Shown here: positions 1 to 8,185 of the stretch, in pieces
Layout of the letters: each line of letters opens with the position of its first letter
Numbering within the stretch: the stretch's first letter is position 1
NCBI RefSeq assembly: GCF_014696675.1
Contig: NZ_JACJQN010000001.1
Location: 1 to 64,000, forward strand
Source of the DNA: Phormidium tenue FACHB-1052
GTDB lineage: Bacteria; Cyanobacteriota; Cyanobacteriia; Phormidesmidales; Phormidesmidaceae
Length of the DNA: 64,000 nt
Direction: 5' to 3'
Position numbers and translations under genes: made by a program
Notes under the pieces: generated by a model
Databases searched by the model: none
What the model saw: the letters and a program-made list of their open reading frames with translations, nothing else
Told to the model about the DNA's origin: nothing

Positions 1-512
1 CCGTCGGAGAAGGAGCCTTGACCCAGAGGGTAGATCAAGAACACGGCGGTTGCAGCAGCTACAGGAGCGCTGTAAGCGACGCAGATCCAGGGGCGCATAC
101 CCAGGCGGTAGGAGAGTTCCCACTCACGACCCATGTAGCAGAAGACGCCAATGAGGAAGTGGAAAATTACCAACTGGTAAGGGCCACCGTTGTACAGCCA
201 CTCATCGAGGGAAGCGGCTTCCCAGATGGGGTAGAAGTGCAGACCAATGGCGTTAGATGAGGGCACAACCGCACCGGAGATGATGTTGTTGCCGTACATC
301 AGGGAGCCCGCAACAGGCTCACGGATGCCGTCGATGTCAACGGGAGGGGCGGCGATGAACGCGATGACGAAGCAAGCAGTGGCAGCGAGCAGCGTGGGGA
401 TCATCAGTACGCCGAACCAGCCCACATACAGGCGGTTCTCGGTGCTGGTCACCCACTGGCAAAACTGCTCCCACAGAGAGGCAGACTGTTGTCTTTGTAA
501 AGTCGTGGTCAT
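1..512 (-). CDS. psbA: photosystem II D1 protein, 5' part (high-light Glu130 form)
   Basis: The first 170 codons of the D1 reaction-centre protein; the rest lies outside the window. D1 binds P680, the secondary quinone and the oxygen-evolving Mn cluster in the thylakoid membrane. The translation starts [12 protein letters not shown] and carries the D1 blocks [12 protein letters not shown] (22-33) and [15 protein letters not shown] (56-70), with Asp61. Asp170, a Mn ligand, is the second-last codon before the edge. Residue 130 is Glu (motif GREWELS), as in the high-light D1:2 isoforms; D1:1 forms have Gln. The ATG is fixed by alignment to the family N-terminus. No strong Shine-Dalgarno is visible, and the leader from the predicted promoter would be about 60 nt, normal for psbA. 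Confidence 0.97.
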   Translation of the reverse strand, partial: MTTTLQRQQSASLWEQFCQWVTSTENRLYVGWFGVLMIPTLLAATACFVIAFIAAPPVDIDGIREPVAGSLMYGNNIISGAVVPSSNAIGLHFYPIWEAASLDEWLYNGGPYQLVIFHFLIGVFCYMGREWELSYRLGMRPWICVAYSAPVAAATAVFLIYPLGQGSFSD

Positions 513-581
513 GATGAAATAAGTGCAGTTAGGTTTACTTTGTGCCCGTCCGCGAAGGACAAGCGGGGTATGTATGTCATT

Positions 582-610
582 ACATTAACCGAAATATTGC
601 GGATTGTAAA
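582..610 (-). promoter_or_regulatory. candidate psbA promoter
   Basis: On the minus strand TTTACA (605-610) and TAATGT (582-587) are separated by exactly 17 nt, a sigma70-type arrangement like that of other cyanobacterial psbA genes. Transcription would start near 575, giving a leader of about 60 nt before the psbA ATG. Predicted from sequence only. Confidence 0.5.
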
Positions 611-668
611 CAACCCAGGGTAGATTCCCCCCTAAAAGGAGCCGGAAATTACCCATCGGATGGCGTAT

Positions 669-3119
669 TTAATCTGGCCCAAGGCTTTCGGCATGGCCCA
701 AACCCTCTATCCACAGGTGTTTAGCCCTGTTGACCTGGTGGGGAGCAGGGATGCCTTCAAACAGTTTCAGAGCGTTACAAAAGTGGGCATGGGCTTCATT
801 AACGTACGCGGGCTGGCAGACCAGGGTAAGGGCGTACTGGAGGTGAGCCGTAGCCAGATCACCGTGGGCACCGACTTCGTCAAGCAGGGCGATCGCCCCC
901 CGACAATCCTCCACAGCCCCGGCCACATCACCCCGTCGATGCTGCAACCGACCCAAGCCAATCAGCGCATTGGCCTTAATTTGCAGATAGTGGCCTGCCT
1001 CTGCCGCCTGAATGGCAGCGTTAAACAGCAATTCTGCTCGATCGAGATCGCCTAGGTTGAGATAGGTATGGCCTAAAAGCTGCACAAAGAAGGCGTGGCG
1101 ACCGCTTTGGCCTCGGCCCCGCACATGCTCAATGATGGAATCAGCTAAGGTTTGAGCAGTTTCCTGATCACCCTGGTATGACCGCACCAATGCGAGACAG
1201 GTGGTGGCTTTGTCGGCCCAGGGCTGGTGGCGAGTGCCGGTCGCGGTGGCGATCACCTGGCTAAACCAGGTGGCGGCAGCCTCAAGATTCCACAGATCTA
1301 AGTGATAGAGGCCAAGGCTGAGTTGAGAATCGACCACCAGCATGGTGAGGTAGTACCAGCGGTGGGTGTTGGCGTCGGGAGTTTCGGTGTGCAGGCAGGT
1401 TTGGGCGATCGCGATCGCATTCTGCTGACAGGCGATCGCCCTCTCCAAACGCCCCTGAATCCAATACAGATCGCCTAGGATGTTCGACAGCTCGCTAGCA
1501 TCGGCATTCTTGGTGGGAATGTGGTCAATGATGGCGGTGATCGCATCGGTGACCGGCTGTACCAGGCCCATGCGGTAGAGGGTGCTACCCAGGGGCAAAA
1601 ACTGCTGCCACTGGTTGTCGCGGCTGTGGAGAATGACCCGCGCCGCCGCGCCGTAGTCGCCAATTGCCACGTAGTGATAGTAGGCTTCAAACGCCTGAGT
1701 GGCATCGTCGAGGGTGCAGATGCGCTGGATGCGATCGCTCCAGCAGGAGGCAGCAGCGCGGTGGGCCGATTCCCACTCGGTAGACTCTTTTGAATTGGCG
1801 GCGAGCTGGGCTAAGGCTCCGGCTCGCACCACGGGATGCAGCCAGTAGCGGCCCTGGCGGCACTCTAGCAGCGATCGATTGCGTAAGGAGGTGACGATCG
1901 CCTGGTGACGCGGCGCGGGAATGTCGGCCATCAGGCACTGCACCGATTCCCAGGGAATAGTCGGCACATCTTGGTAGCGGTAGACGCCCAGGCGGCAAAA
2001 CAGTCGATAGGCATCGGGGTCAAGGTCACGCAGACGGTGAATCTGGCTTTCGACCAGGTTTTTGAGATCTACCGGGCCGAGCAGATCTTGGCTGTGGGCC
2101 TGCCAGTAGAGCGCCAGGCTACCTTCAAAATCGGCCTGGACAGCCCCAGCGAGAATTTCCATCGCCTTGGCGTTGCCGCCGTAGGCGCTGTGCATGGCGG
2201 CCAACACATCCCTATGGTCAGGGATGCCTCGGTGGGCGAAGTAGGTGGCCCAGGCAGCGAGTTCTAAGCCAGGAAGACGGTAGTGGGTGATAGGAATGCC
2301 GGGTTCGCAGAGGCGATCGCGACTCGTCATCAACGTCAGCGTTTGCCCGCGAGGATCTGCCAGCACCCTCAGCAATTCTCCATAGCGGCGGTGAGCAGCG
2401 ATGAACTGCCCCTGGGCATCTAGGGCGGGTTCGAGGTTGTCTATTAATATGGCGACGCGTTGCTGACGCAGGTGGCGACGCAGGCGATCGAGGGTGACGC
2501 CAAACTCACGCCCCGGCTCGACGCCAAAATCCTGGCGCAGCCATTCTTCAACCACCCACTCGACTGGAGTAATGTCAGCGGGGTCTTTGGCCATCAGCAG
2601 TTCTAGCGTGAGATCCGCCGACTGCTGCGCCAAAAAATGCTGGGCCAGGGTGGTTTTGCCGAGGCCGCCTTCGCCCTGGATGAGAATGGTGCGATCGCCT
2701 TGGGCAATCAGGGCAGTGAGGTGGGCGATCGCCTCTTGCCGTCCCACAAAGCTAGGATTGACCTGAGTAAAAACAGGCTCCTCGACAGGTAAAGCCTCGC
2801 GCTGAACCGTGGCATCCGTAAACCCAAGGGCAGCGCTGGCCCCCGACACATCAATGCCCATCTTGAGCAGCGATCGCTTCAGCGCCGATTTGAGAGTAGA
2901 TTTGGTGACTTTCTCGCCGGTCACCCGTGACAACAGCCGCCACATTTGGTAGGCCACATCTTTTATATGGCCCTCGGTGTATCCGGCGGTGTTGGCAATA
3001 TCGAGATACTTTTGGCCGTGCCACACCTGGTGCAAAATGGTGCGCTGCAAATCGTTCAGATGCCGTCCGGTAACGGTGAAGACAAGTCGATCTGCCAGTT
3101 CTACCGCATCTGAAGCCAT
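669..3119 (-). CDS. STAND/NB-ARC-type NTPase with N-terminal HTH-like domain and TPR-like tail
   Basis: 816-residue signal-transduction ATPase. Residues about 14-85 form the helical domain typical of cyanobacterial NB-ARC proteins (vMAP-N-like; HLNDLQRTIL... GQKYLDIA). A VGR motif lies at 125-127, Walker A GEGGLGKTT at 149-157, Walker B VAILIDN at 222-228, and a TSRDR sensor follows. From about residue 480 to the end, helical pairs resembling TPRs are seen (for example LGDLYWIQGRLERAIACQQ), probably the ligand-sensing part. I chose the ATG at 3119 because GGAGGA lies upstream; an in-frame TTG at 3146 would add nine residues. It is on the same strand as psbA and ends 156 bp from its start. STAND proteins of this kind act in regulation or defence; the target here is unknown. 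Confidence 0.8.
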   Translation of the reverse strand: MASDAVELADRLVFTVTGRHLNDLQRTILHQVWHGQKYLDIANTAGYTEGHIKDVAYQMWRLLSRVTGEKVTKSTLKSALKRSLLKMGIDVSGASAALGFTDATVQREALPVEEPVFTQVNPSFVGRQEAIAHLTALIAQGDRTILIQGEGGLGKTTLAQHFLAQQSADLTLELLMAKDPADITPVEWVVEEWLRQDFGVEPGREFGVTLDRLRRHLRQQRVAILIDNLEPALDAQGQFIAAHRRYGELLRVLADPRGQTLTLMTSRDRLCEPGIPITHYRLPGLELAAWATYFAHRGIPDHRDVLAAMHSAYGGNAKAMEILAGAVQADFEGSLALYWQAHSQDLLGPVDLKNLVESQIHRLRDLDPDAYRLFCRLGVYRYQDVPTIPWESVQCLMADIPAPRHQAIVTSLRNRSLLECRQGRYWLHPVVRAGALAQLAANSKESTEWESAHRAAASCWSDRIQRICTLDDATQAFEAYYHYVAIGDYGAAARVILHSRDNQWQQFLPLGSTLYRMGLVQPVTDAITAIIDHIPTKNADASELSNILGDLYWIQGRLERAIACQQNAIAIAQTCLHTETPDANTHRWYYLTMLVVDSQLSLGLYHLDLWNLEAAATWFSQVIATATGTRHQPWADKATTCLALVRSYQGDQETAQTLADSIIEHVRGRGQSGRHAFFVQLLGHTYLNLGDLDRAELLFNAAIQAAEAGHYLQIKANALIGLGRLQHRRGDVAGAVEDCRGAIALLDEVGAHGDLATAHLQYALTLVCQPAYVNEAHAHFCNALKLFEGIPAPHQVNRAKHLWIEGLGHAESLGPD

Positions 3120-3315
3120 AGCTGCCGGTATCCTCCACGGCCACAACTCTAGCCGAGATTTAGAGTTCTTTCATCCTCGGTGGACGGTTTCCGCCTTTTT
3201 CCGCCCCTGGACTATTGAGCGCCAGCAGAATCGCCGACCCTAACCGACCGACGACCGAAATTCCTAGAGCTACGGTGAACTTACTCAACCCTAACTTAAT
3301 CCAGGCGTATCAAAT

Positions 3316-4287
3316 ATGACTACTACCCTTTTCTCCCCTGCAACGGTATTTAAGGACGATTTGGCTGGCCCCTGGTCAACCTCCCTCAGTCCCAGGCTAG
3401 CGCACCAGCGAATTGCGGCATTGACCCGGCGATATGTGACGGTGAAACATCTGCGCGATCGCCTCACCGACCTACCGCACCAGTTTCAAGATCCCCAGCC
3501 GCGCCGATGGCATCCAGTGAATTGGGCCGATGTTTCCTCCGATCAGATTAGCGGCATTAGCCTCGACACCTTCTGCGCCATTCTGCTGGGCACCATTAAC
3601 ACCGAAGCCCCTATACGCGGCTACACCCAGGCCAGCCGCCAATACCTGGAGCATTTCTATCCTCAAATGGCCAAGTTTGTGGGCGGCACTGTGGATGCTA
3701 CCGGACACATGATCAGTCCGGGGCTTTGGGAGCGAGAAGAGAAGCGTCACACCCCTGTCTTGACCATGCTCTACCATCGTCTCTCTGGAAAACACCCCCA
3801 TTCTGTCCCGCACAGCGCCAGGCCCTACACCCCCAGCGGCAACCCCCGCGCCGATCTCTACCGCCACGGACTGCACCGCATCGCCACCGAGTACGGAGCC
3901 GCATGCCTCTACCTGTGGATGATGGCCTACACCACCGGCCCCCTCCAGGCAGCGCTGGGGGAGCTAGTCATCGATGAGATCAACCACATGACCAAGTTCT
4001 GGGGTTTTGGTCGCTGGGCCTATCCCAACAGCGGTCTAGGCATGATGGCAGGCACGCTAACCCACGCGATGGTGAAAAAGTGGCGGCAGCCGCAGCTTCA
4101 GGGCAGCCTCATTCACACCCTGCGGCGCATGACGGCTGAACTCGCCTGGGAGCAGTGGAGCCTCAGCCACCGGCTCACCTTTCTCTATACCTTTGACCAG
4201 GTGATGCGGGTGCTATGGCGGTGGGAGCGATCGCTAACTCAGCCCTACTTAGAAGAGTTATTTGGCAAACGTCCTAGCCATGGTTAG
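3316..4287 (+). CDS. ferritin-like diiron protein, function unknown
   Basis: 323 residues, no signal peptide. The spacing of acidic and histidine residues matches a four-helix diiron carboxylate site: Glu97 (GTINTEAPIRGY), Glu142-x-x-His145 (EREEKRH), Glu192 (ATEYGAACLY) and Glu221-x-x-His224 (IDEINHM). This is the E, ExxH, E, ExxH pattern of ferritin-like oxidases, including acyl-ACP desaturase and rubrerythrin relatives. It is too long for a rubrerythrin, and I do not recognise the substrate. It stands alone, 140 bp before the isoprenyl transferase on the same strand. An oxygen-activating oxidase or desaturase is plausible but not shown. Confidence 0.65.
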   Translation: MTTTLFSPATVFKDDLAGPWSTSLSPRLAHQRIAALTRRYVTVKHLRDRLTDLPHQFQDPQPRRWHPVNWADVSSDQISGISLDTFCAILLGTINTEAPIRGYTQASRQYLEHFYPQMAKFVGGTVDATGHMISPGLWEREEKRHTPVLTMLYHRLSGKHPHSVPHSARPYTPSGNPRADLYRHGLHRIATEYGAACLYLWMMAYTTGPLQAALGELVIDEINHMTKFWGFGRWAYPNSGLGMMAGTLTHAMVKKWRQPQLQGSLIHTLRRMTAELAWEQWSLSHRLTFLYTFDQVMRVLWRWERSLTQPYLEELFGKRPSHG

Positions 4288-4427
4288 AGAGAGCTGACGG
4301 GTGGGAAAAATCGCAATGCCCAACTCAGGCAAAAGCAAATGTCAAGGGCAAATGAAAATTCTCTCTGCCAAGAACTGTTGATTGTTTGAACTTATACCGT
4401 CCAGCTTATTTGTAAGGAGTATTTGAG

Positions 4428-5201
4428 ATGGCCCAGGTAATTGATTTTGCGACTCTACCAGCAGACCTCTATACCGAAGCTCTGCCGAACCATGTGGCGG
4501 TGATCATGGATGGTAATGGTCGCTGGGCTACCCAGCGGGGCATGCCTCGCATTGCGGGCCACCGCCAAGGGGCCAAAACGGTGAAAGATCTGCTGCGCTG
4601 CTGCAAAGACTGGGGTATTGGAGCGCTGACGGTCTACGCCTTTTCGACCGAGAACTGGCGGCGACCGATGGAGGAAGTGAACTTTTTAATGCGGTTGTTT
4701 GATCGGCTGTTGCGCCGCGAACTTGCCGAAATGCAGCGCGAGGGCGTGCGAATTCAGTTTTTGGGTGACCTGTCGCCGCTACCGGAGCGGCTGCGATCGC
4801 TGATAGCAGAAGCGATGGCATTAACCCGCCAGAACCAGCAAGTGCAGTTCAACGTGGCGGTGAACTACGGCGGGCGGCAAGAGCTGGTGATGGCCACGCG
4901 CCACATTGCCCAGCAGGTCGCCTGCGGTGCCCTATCCCTAGAGCAGGTGGATGAGGAGGCTCTATCCCGCGCCCTGCTGACCTATCCTATGGCTGACCCC
5001 GACTTGCTGATTCGCACCAGCGGCGAACAGCGGCTGAGCAACTTTTTGCCCTGGCAGTTGGCCTACACCGAGCTGTACTTTACCGATCTGCTGTGGCCTG
5101 AGTTCGATCGCGCAGCCTTTCATCAAGCCTTGCAGTGGTACCAAAGCCGCCAGCGCCGCTTCGGGGGATTGGCGACAACCCCCATCGCCCAGGGATCCTA
5201 A
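4428..5201 (+). CDS. uppS: isoprenyl transferase (undecaprenyl diphosphate synthase family)
   Basis: 257-residue cis-prenyltransferase that condenses isopentenyl diphosphate onto farnesyl diphosphate to make the C55 carrier lipid for peptidoglycan and other envelope glycans. Family motifs are complete: [13 protein letters not shown] (22-34) with catalytic Asp28, [10 protein letters not shown] (71-80), [11 protein letters not shown] (142-152), and [11 protein letters not shown] (196-206) with ELYFTD downstream. The ATG is preceded by TAAGGAG at good spacing. The stop lies 12 bp from the end of the convergent secreted-protein gene. Confidence 0.95.
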   Translation: MAQVIDFATLPADLYTEALPNHVAVIMDGNGRWATQRGMPRIAGHRQGAKTVKDLLRCCKDWGIGALTVYAFSTENWRRPMEEVNFLMRLFDRLLRRELAEMQREGVRIQFLGDLSPLPERLRSLIAEAMALTRQNQQVQFNVAVNYGGRQELVMATRHIAQQVACGALSLEQVDEEALSRALLTYPMADPDLLIRTSGEQRLSNFLPWQLAYTELYFTDLLWPEFDRAAFHQALQWYQSRQRRFGGLATTPIAQGS

Positions 5202-5213
5202 AACAGGCATCCT

Positions 5214-5780
5214 TTAGAACCGGGCGCACTGGTCTTCTTTGTTGCCCCGCACCATGTTGCCGTTGCCGCTGGGGGTGGGGCGATTTTCTTTGCACTGCAA
5301 GTTGCCGTTGATGCGATTGCTAGAAACGCGCAGGCCGCCCTCGTTCTGAAAGGCCTGCAAATTGCCGCCGATGGTGTTGCTTTGGCTGAGCAGCGATCGC
5401 ATATTCTCCTCAAGTTGCAGATCGCCACCAATGCGGGTGTCAGCTACCATCACGCCACCCGACTGTTTAATCTGAATGTCGCCATCAACCACAGAACGGG
5501 TGGTCACCGTCACCTGCTCGGCATTTTCGGCCTGAATGTTGCCCTCAACGCGAACGCTGCGAGCAATCAGCACAGCCCCCGATTCCACCGTGATGTTGCC
5601 CTCGACGCGGGTGCCGTTGAGAGTGCAGGTGGCATCGGCGGGCACCCGCAGGTTATCGACGGTGGTGTTGCCCAGATTGCCCCGACAGGTAAACTCATCC
5701 GCCTGGCTGGGGAGGGGGAGGGCGATCGCGCTAGACAGCCCAATTACACCCGCCAAAAGAATCTTTGCGGCTTTCATCAT
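5214..5780 (-). CDS. secreted repeat protein, probable beta-solenoid
   Basis: 188 residues. A signal peptide covers about 1-27 (hydrophobic core LLAGVIGLSSAIAL, likely cleavage after SQA). The mature part is built of short repeats ending in [VI]-x-G-[ND]-[IL]-Q or similar (VEGNIT, VEGNIQ, VDGDIQ, IGGDLQ, IGGNLQ, INGNLQ), as expected of a right-handed beta-solenoid or bactofilin-like stack. Three Cys, at the mature N-terminus, in the centre and near the C-terminus, could form disulfides. Two adjacent ATGs (5780 and 5777) follow AGGAAG, so the exact start is uncertain. Function unknown; periplasmic or surface location inferred. Confidence 0.7.
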   Translation of the reverse strand: MMKAAKILLAGVIGLSSAIALPLPSQADEFTCRGNLGNTTVDNLRVPADATCTLNGTRVEGNITVESGAVLIARSVRVEGNIQAENAEQVTVTTRSVVDGDIQIKQSGGVMVADTRIGGDLQLEENMRSLLSQSNTIGGNLQAFQNEGGLRVSSNRINGNLQCKENRPTPSGNGNMVRGNKEDQCARF

Positions 5781-5851
5781 TGCGCTTCCTGGTTGTAGTG
5801 ACTTGCAAACTACACGGAAAGACGCAGACGTGGAGCCGTTTGTTGCTGAAC

Positions 5852-5889
5852 AAAAAAGTGAGCCAGATCTGGCTAAAAATCTGGCTCAC
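5852..5889 (-). terminator. rho-independent terminator of the OYE gene
   Basis: The arms GTGAGCCAGAT (5858-5868) and ATCTGGCTCAC (5879-5889) form an 11-bp stem with a 10-nt loop. Read on the minus strand, the stem is followed by TTTTTT (5852-5857). It lies 55 bp downstream of the reductase stop. Confidence 0.85.
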
Positions 5890-5944
5890 CTGAGGGGGAA
5901 TCGCTTAGAGAAAACTGTCGGTCAGCGCGGGTTGCGCTGACGCC

Positions 5945-7039
5945 CTAGGCCACCTCTGCAAGGGCGGGATAATCAATGTACCCTTCTTCCCCACCGCCGT
6001 AGAAGGTGTCGGGGTTGGGCTCGTTCAGCGGCGCATTCTTTGCAAAGCGCTCGGGCAAGTCGGGGTTAGCGATAAACAGCTTGCCGTAGGAAACCAGGTC
6101 GGCATCGCCGCTGGCGATCGCCGCATTACCTGCCGCCTGGTCATAGTCCCAGTTCACCATCAGCAGGCCATTGTATAGAGGCCGAAACTCTTTGGTAGGA
6201 ATGGGAGTGCCGCCGTAGCGCAGGTCGGCCTCACTGGGTTCGAGCAGGTGCAGATAGGCCAGGTTGAACTGATTGAGCGCCTGGATGGCGTAGCCAAAGG
6301 TGGCTCTGGGGTCAGAGTCGGTCATGTCGTTGAAGGTGCTGCTGGGGGATAGGCGCACACCGACGCGATCGCCTCCAAACACTTCCACCACAGCCTCGGT
6401 CACTTCTAGCAGCAGGCGGGCGCGGTTTTCGACCGGGCCGCCGTAGGCATCGGTGCGGTGATTGGTGCCATCGCGCAAAAACTGGTCGAGCAGATAGCCG
6501 TTGGCCCCGTGCACCTCTACGCCATCAAAACCCGCTTCTAGCGCGTACTTGGCAGCCTGGCGATACTGATCAACAATGCTAGGAATTTCCTCTAGCTCTA
6601 GGGCTCTTGGTGTGACAAAGCGCTGCATACCCTCGTAAGTCATAGCGTCGCCCTTGGGCTGAACGGCGCTAGGAGCTACGGGCGTTGCTCCATCGGGCTG
6701 TAGCGACGGGTGCGAAATGCGACCGACGTGCCACAACTGCAAAAAGATCCGCCCGCCCTTGGCATGGACGGCCTCAGTAATCTTTTGCCACCCGGCCACC
6801 TGTTCAGCGCTGTGGATGCCGGGAGTGGCAGGATACCCCTGCCCCTGGGGCGAGACCTGACTGGCCTCGGTGATGATCAGACCAGCGGAGGCTCGCTGTT
6901 CGTAATAGGTCACATTCACCGCCTGGGGCACGTTGCCCTCCCCAGCGCGATTGCGGGTGAGGGGAGCCATCACAATGCGGTTGGGCAGGTCGTAAGCGCC
7001 AAGCTTAATCGGTGTAAACAGATTCTTCTCAGTAGACAT
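5945..7039 (-). CDS. Old Yellow Enzyme family alkene reductase (NemA-like)
   Basis: 364-residue FMN-dependent NAD(P)H:flavin oxidoreductase that reduces activated C=C bonds in enones, nitro compounds and similar electrophiles. Seen: MAPLTRNRA (24-32), GLIITEASQVS (53-63), FLQLWHVGR (99-107), HGANGYL (177-183) with the substrate-binding His177/Asn180, FLRDGTNHRTDAYGG (187-201) and YGKLFIANPDLPER near the C-terminus. The ATG at 7039 follows AAGGAGATCTCC; a longer reading to 7105 needs a non-ATG start and adds no family sequence. It lies beside the thioredoxin/RexT pair, so a role in reactive electrophile or oxidative stress is reasonable inference. Confidence 0.93.
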   Translation of the reverse strand: MSTEKNLFTPIKLGAYDLPNRIVMAPLTRNRAGEGNVPQAVNVTYYEQRASAGLIITEASQVSPQGQGYPATPGIHSAEQVAGWQKITEAVHAKGGRIFLQLWHVGRISHPSLQPDGATPVAPSAVQPKGDAMTYEGMQRFVTPRALELEEIPSIVDQYRQAAKYALEAGFDGVEVHGANGYLLDQFLRDGTNHRTDAYGGPVENRARLLLEVTEAVVEVFGGDRVGVRLSPSSTFNDMTDSDPRATFGYAIQALNQFNLAYLHLLEPSEADLRYGGTPIPTKEFRPLYNGLLMVNWDYDQAAGNAAIASGDADLVSYGKLFIANPDLPERFAKNAPLNEPNPDTFYGGGEEGYIDYPALAEVA

Positions 7040-7156
7040 GGAGATCTCCTTTTGTACTGCTGGAGCAGGGTATTTTGAATACTGGCAAAGACTGGATAAG
7101 GGCAAAGGGTATTTGCCCCTAAGGGAATCGGGCGTTGCTGATCAGCAGTATGATTT

Positions 7157-7230
7157 GCCCCCCTAGCCCCCCAATTCTGGGGGGAACCAGACGACTTCAA
7201 AGTCCCCCAAAATTGGGGGGTTGGGGGGCC
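7157..7230. repeat. C-rich/G-rich inverted repeat (intergenic palindrome)
   Basis: CCCCCCTAGCCCCCCAATT (from 7158) and AATTGGGGGGTTGGGGGGCC (to 7230) are near-perfect inverted copies, with a further TGGGGG/CCCCCA pair inside. This is the widespread cyanobacterial AATTGGGGG-type intergenic palindrome. The rest of the 363-bp gap between the reductase start (7039) and the thioredoxin stop (7403) shows no gene; TTGCTGATCAGCAG (7135-7148) and GCAGCAACTGTTGC (7234-7247) are minor dyads at the flanks. Confidence 0.75.
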
Positions 7231-7402
7231 GATGCAGCAACTGTTGCTTTTGCAAATTCATTCCTCAATTCAGCAACGCCGGGAATCGAAGCTGGGGAAG
7301 ATTTGAATAGCGATAGGAATGGGGCAAGGGCAAACAACCATAAAGCCTTGGGATTGATTGCACCTACGCCCCTACACAGGATCGAACTGAGGCCAATCAG
7401 TC

Positions 7403-7729
7403 CTAGCTCAGAAATGGCTCGACGGCCTTGGAGAGGGCCGTCTTAGACACGGCCCCAACCACCTGCTCCATTTTTTCGCCGCCCATAAACACCATGAGCG
7501 TGGGAATGCTGCGAATGCCGTAGTGGGAGGCAATGCCCGGCTGCTCATCGGTGTTGACTTTGACCACCTTGAGCTGCCCTTCGTACTGCTGGGCAACCTC
7601 ATCGACCACGCCCGCCACCAGGCGACAGGGGCCACACCACGGTGCCCAAAAATCGACGAGCACTGGCACGTCACTCTTTAGCACTTCGGTTTGAAACGTA
7701 TCTTGGGTAATGCTGACAACTGCGGACAT
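7403..7729 (-). CDS. trxA: thioredoxin (TrxA2-like)
   Basis: 108-residue thioredoxin, a disulfide reductase for cytosolic targets. The active site WCGPC is at residues 31-35, followed by family motifs [25 protein letters not shown] (split here as DEQPG and SIPTLMVF, with the cis-Pro) and [15 protein letters not shown] lies 4 nt upstream of the ATG. It is divergent from an ArsR-family regulator, 86 bp start to start. In Nostoc PCC 7120 the same arrangement is trxA2/rexT, where RexT represses the thioredoxin gene until H2O2 is sensed, so this is probably the TrxA2 orthologue. Confidence 0.93.
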   Translation of the reverse strand: MSAVVSITQDTFQTEVLKSDVPVLVDFWAPWCGPCRLVAGVVDEVAQQYEGQLKVVKVNTDEQPGIASHYGIRSIPTLMVFMGGEKMEQVVGAVSKTALSKAVEPFLS

Positions 7730-7762
7730 TGGACACCTCCGCCGACTGGCGAATTTCAGTTA

Positions 7763-7777
7763 TTCGAAAAATTCGAA
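7763..7777. promoter_or_regulatory. candidate RexT operator between trxA and rexT
   Basis: TTCGAA-AAA-TTCGAA is a compact dyad in the 86-bp divergent intergenic region, the natural place for an autoregulating ArsR protein to control both promoters. A TATAGC box (7787-7792) and CATAAT (7804-7809) lie on the rexT side. Binding is inferred from position and symmetry only. Confidence 0.4.
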
Positions 7778-7815
7778 CAATCAAACTATAGCGTCTCCCG
7801 TGGCATAATGCAACT

Positions 7816-8133
7816 ATGCGACCCATTCATCATCCCAACTGCCAAGACATCGCCCTTGAAGGGGTTTTGTATGCCCTCGGCGACCCCGTGCGGCTCGAAA
7901 TTGTGCAACGCCTAGCCAGCAACGATGAGCTGTCTTGCTCCGATTTGGATTTGGGAGTGGCCAAGTCAACCCTCTCTCACCACTTCAAAATTTTGCGTGA
8001 GGCTGGGGTGCTGCACTGCCGGAAACAGGGCACTCAGCACATGAATTCTCTGCGCCGCGACGATCTAGAAGCAGCGTTTCCTGGCCTGCTCGACAGCATT
8101 CTAAAAGCGGCTCAAACCCAGGTTGAGCGCTAG
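7816..8133 (+). CDS. rexT: ArsR/SmtB-family regulator, RexT-like
   Basis: 105-residue winged-helix repressor. Seen: ALGDPVRLEIVQRL (20-33), recognition helix AKSTLSHHFKIL (49-60) and wing REAGVLHCRKQGTQHMNSLR (61-80). The classic alpha3 metal site ELCVCDL is absent: the equivalent stretch is ELSCSDL with a single Cys41. The other cysteines are Cys9 and Cys68. The divergent thioredoxin gene indicates RexT, the H2O2-responsive repressor of trxA2. Nostoc RexT senses H2O2 by a vicinal Cys-Cys disulfide; here the pair reads Ser40-Cys41, so sensing must differ or be lost. Confidence 0.8.
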   Translation: MRPIHHPNCQDIALEGVLYALGDPVRLEIVQRLASNDELSCSDLDLGVAKSTLSHHFKILREAGVLHCRKQGTQHMNSLRRDDLEAAFPGLLDSILKAAQTQVER

Positions 8134-8185
8134 TTCACCCAGCCACTCCTGCATCTAGAAGCGGCTTGGGTTTGGGGATGCGGCC

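Noticed and set aside
7384-7400. Short TTCGATCC-like (minus strand) match suggesting a tRNA T-arm.
   Set aside because: No matching acceptor, D or anticodon arms nearby; no tRNA found anywhere in the window.
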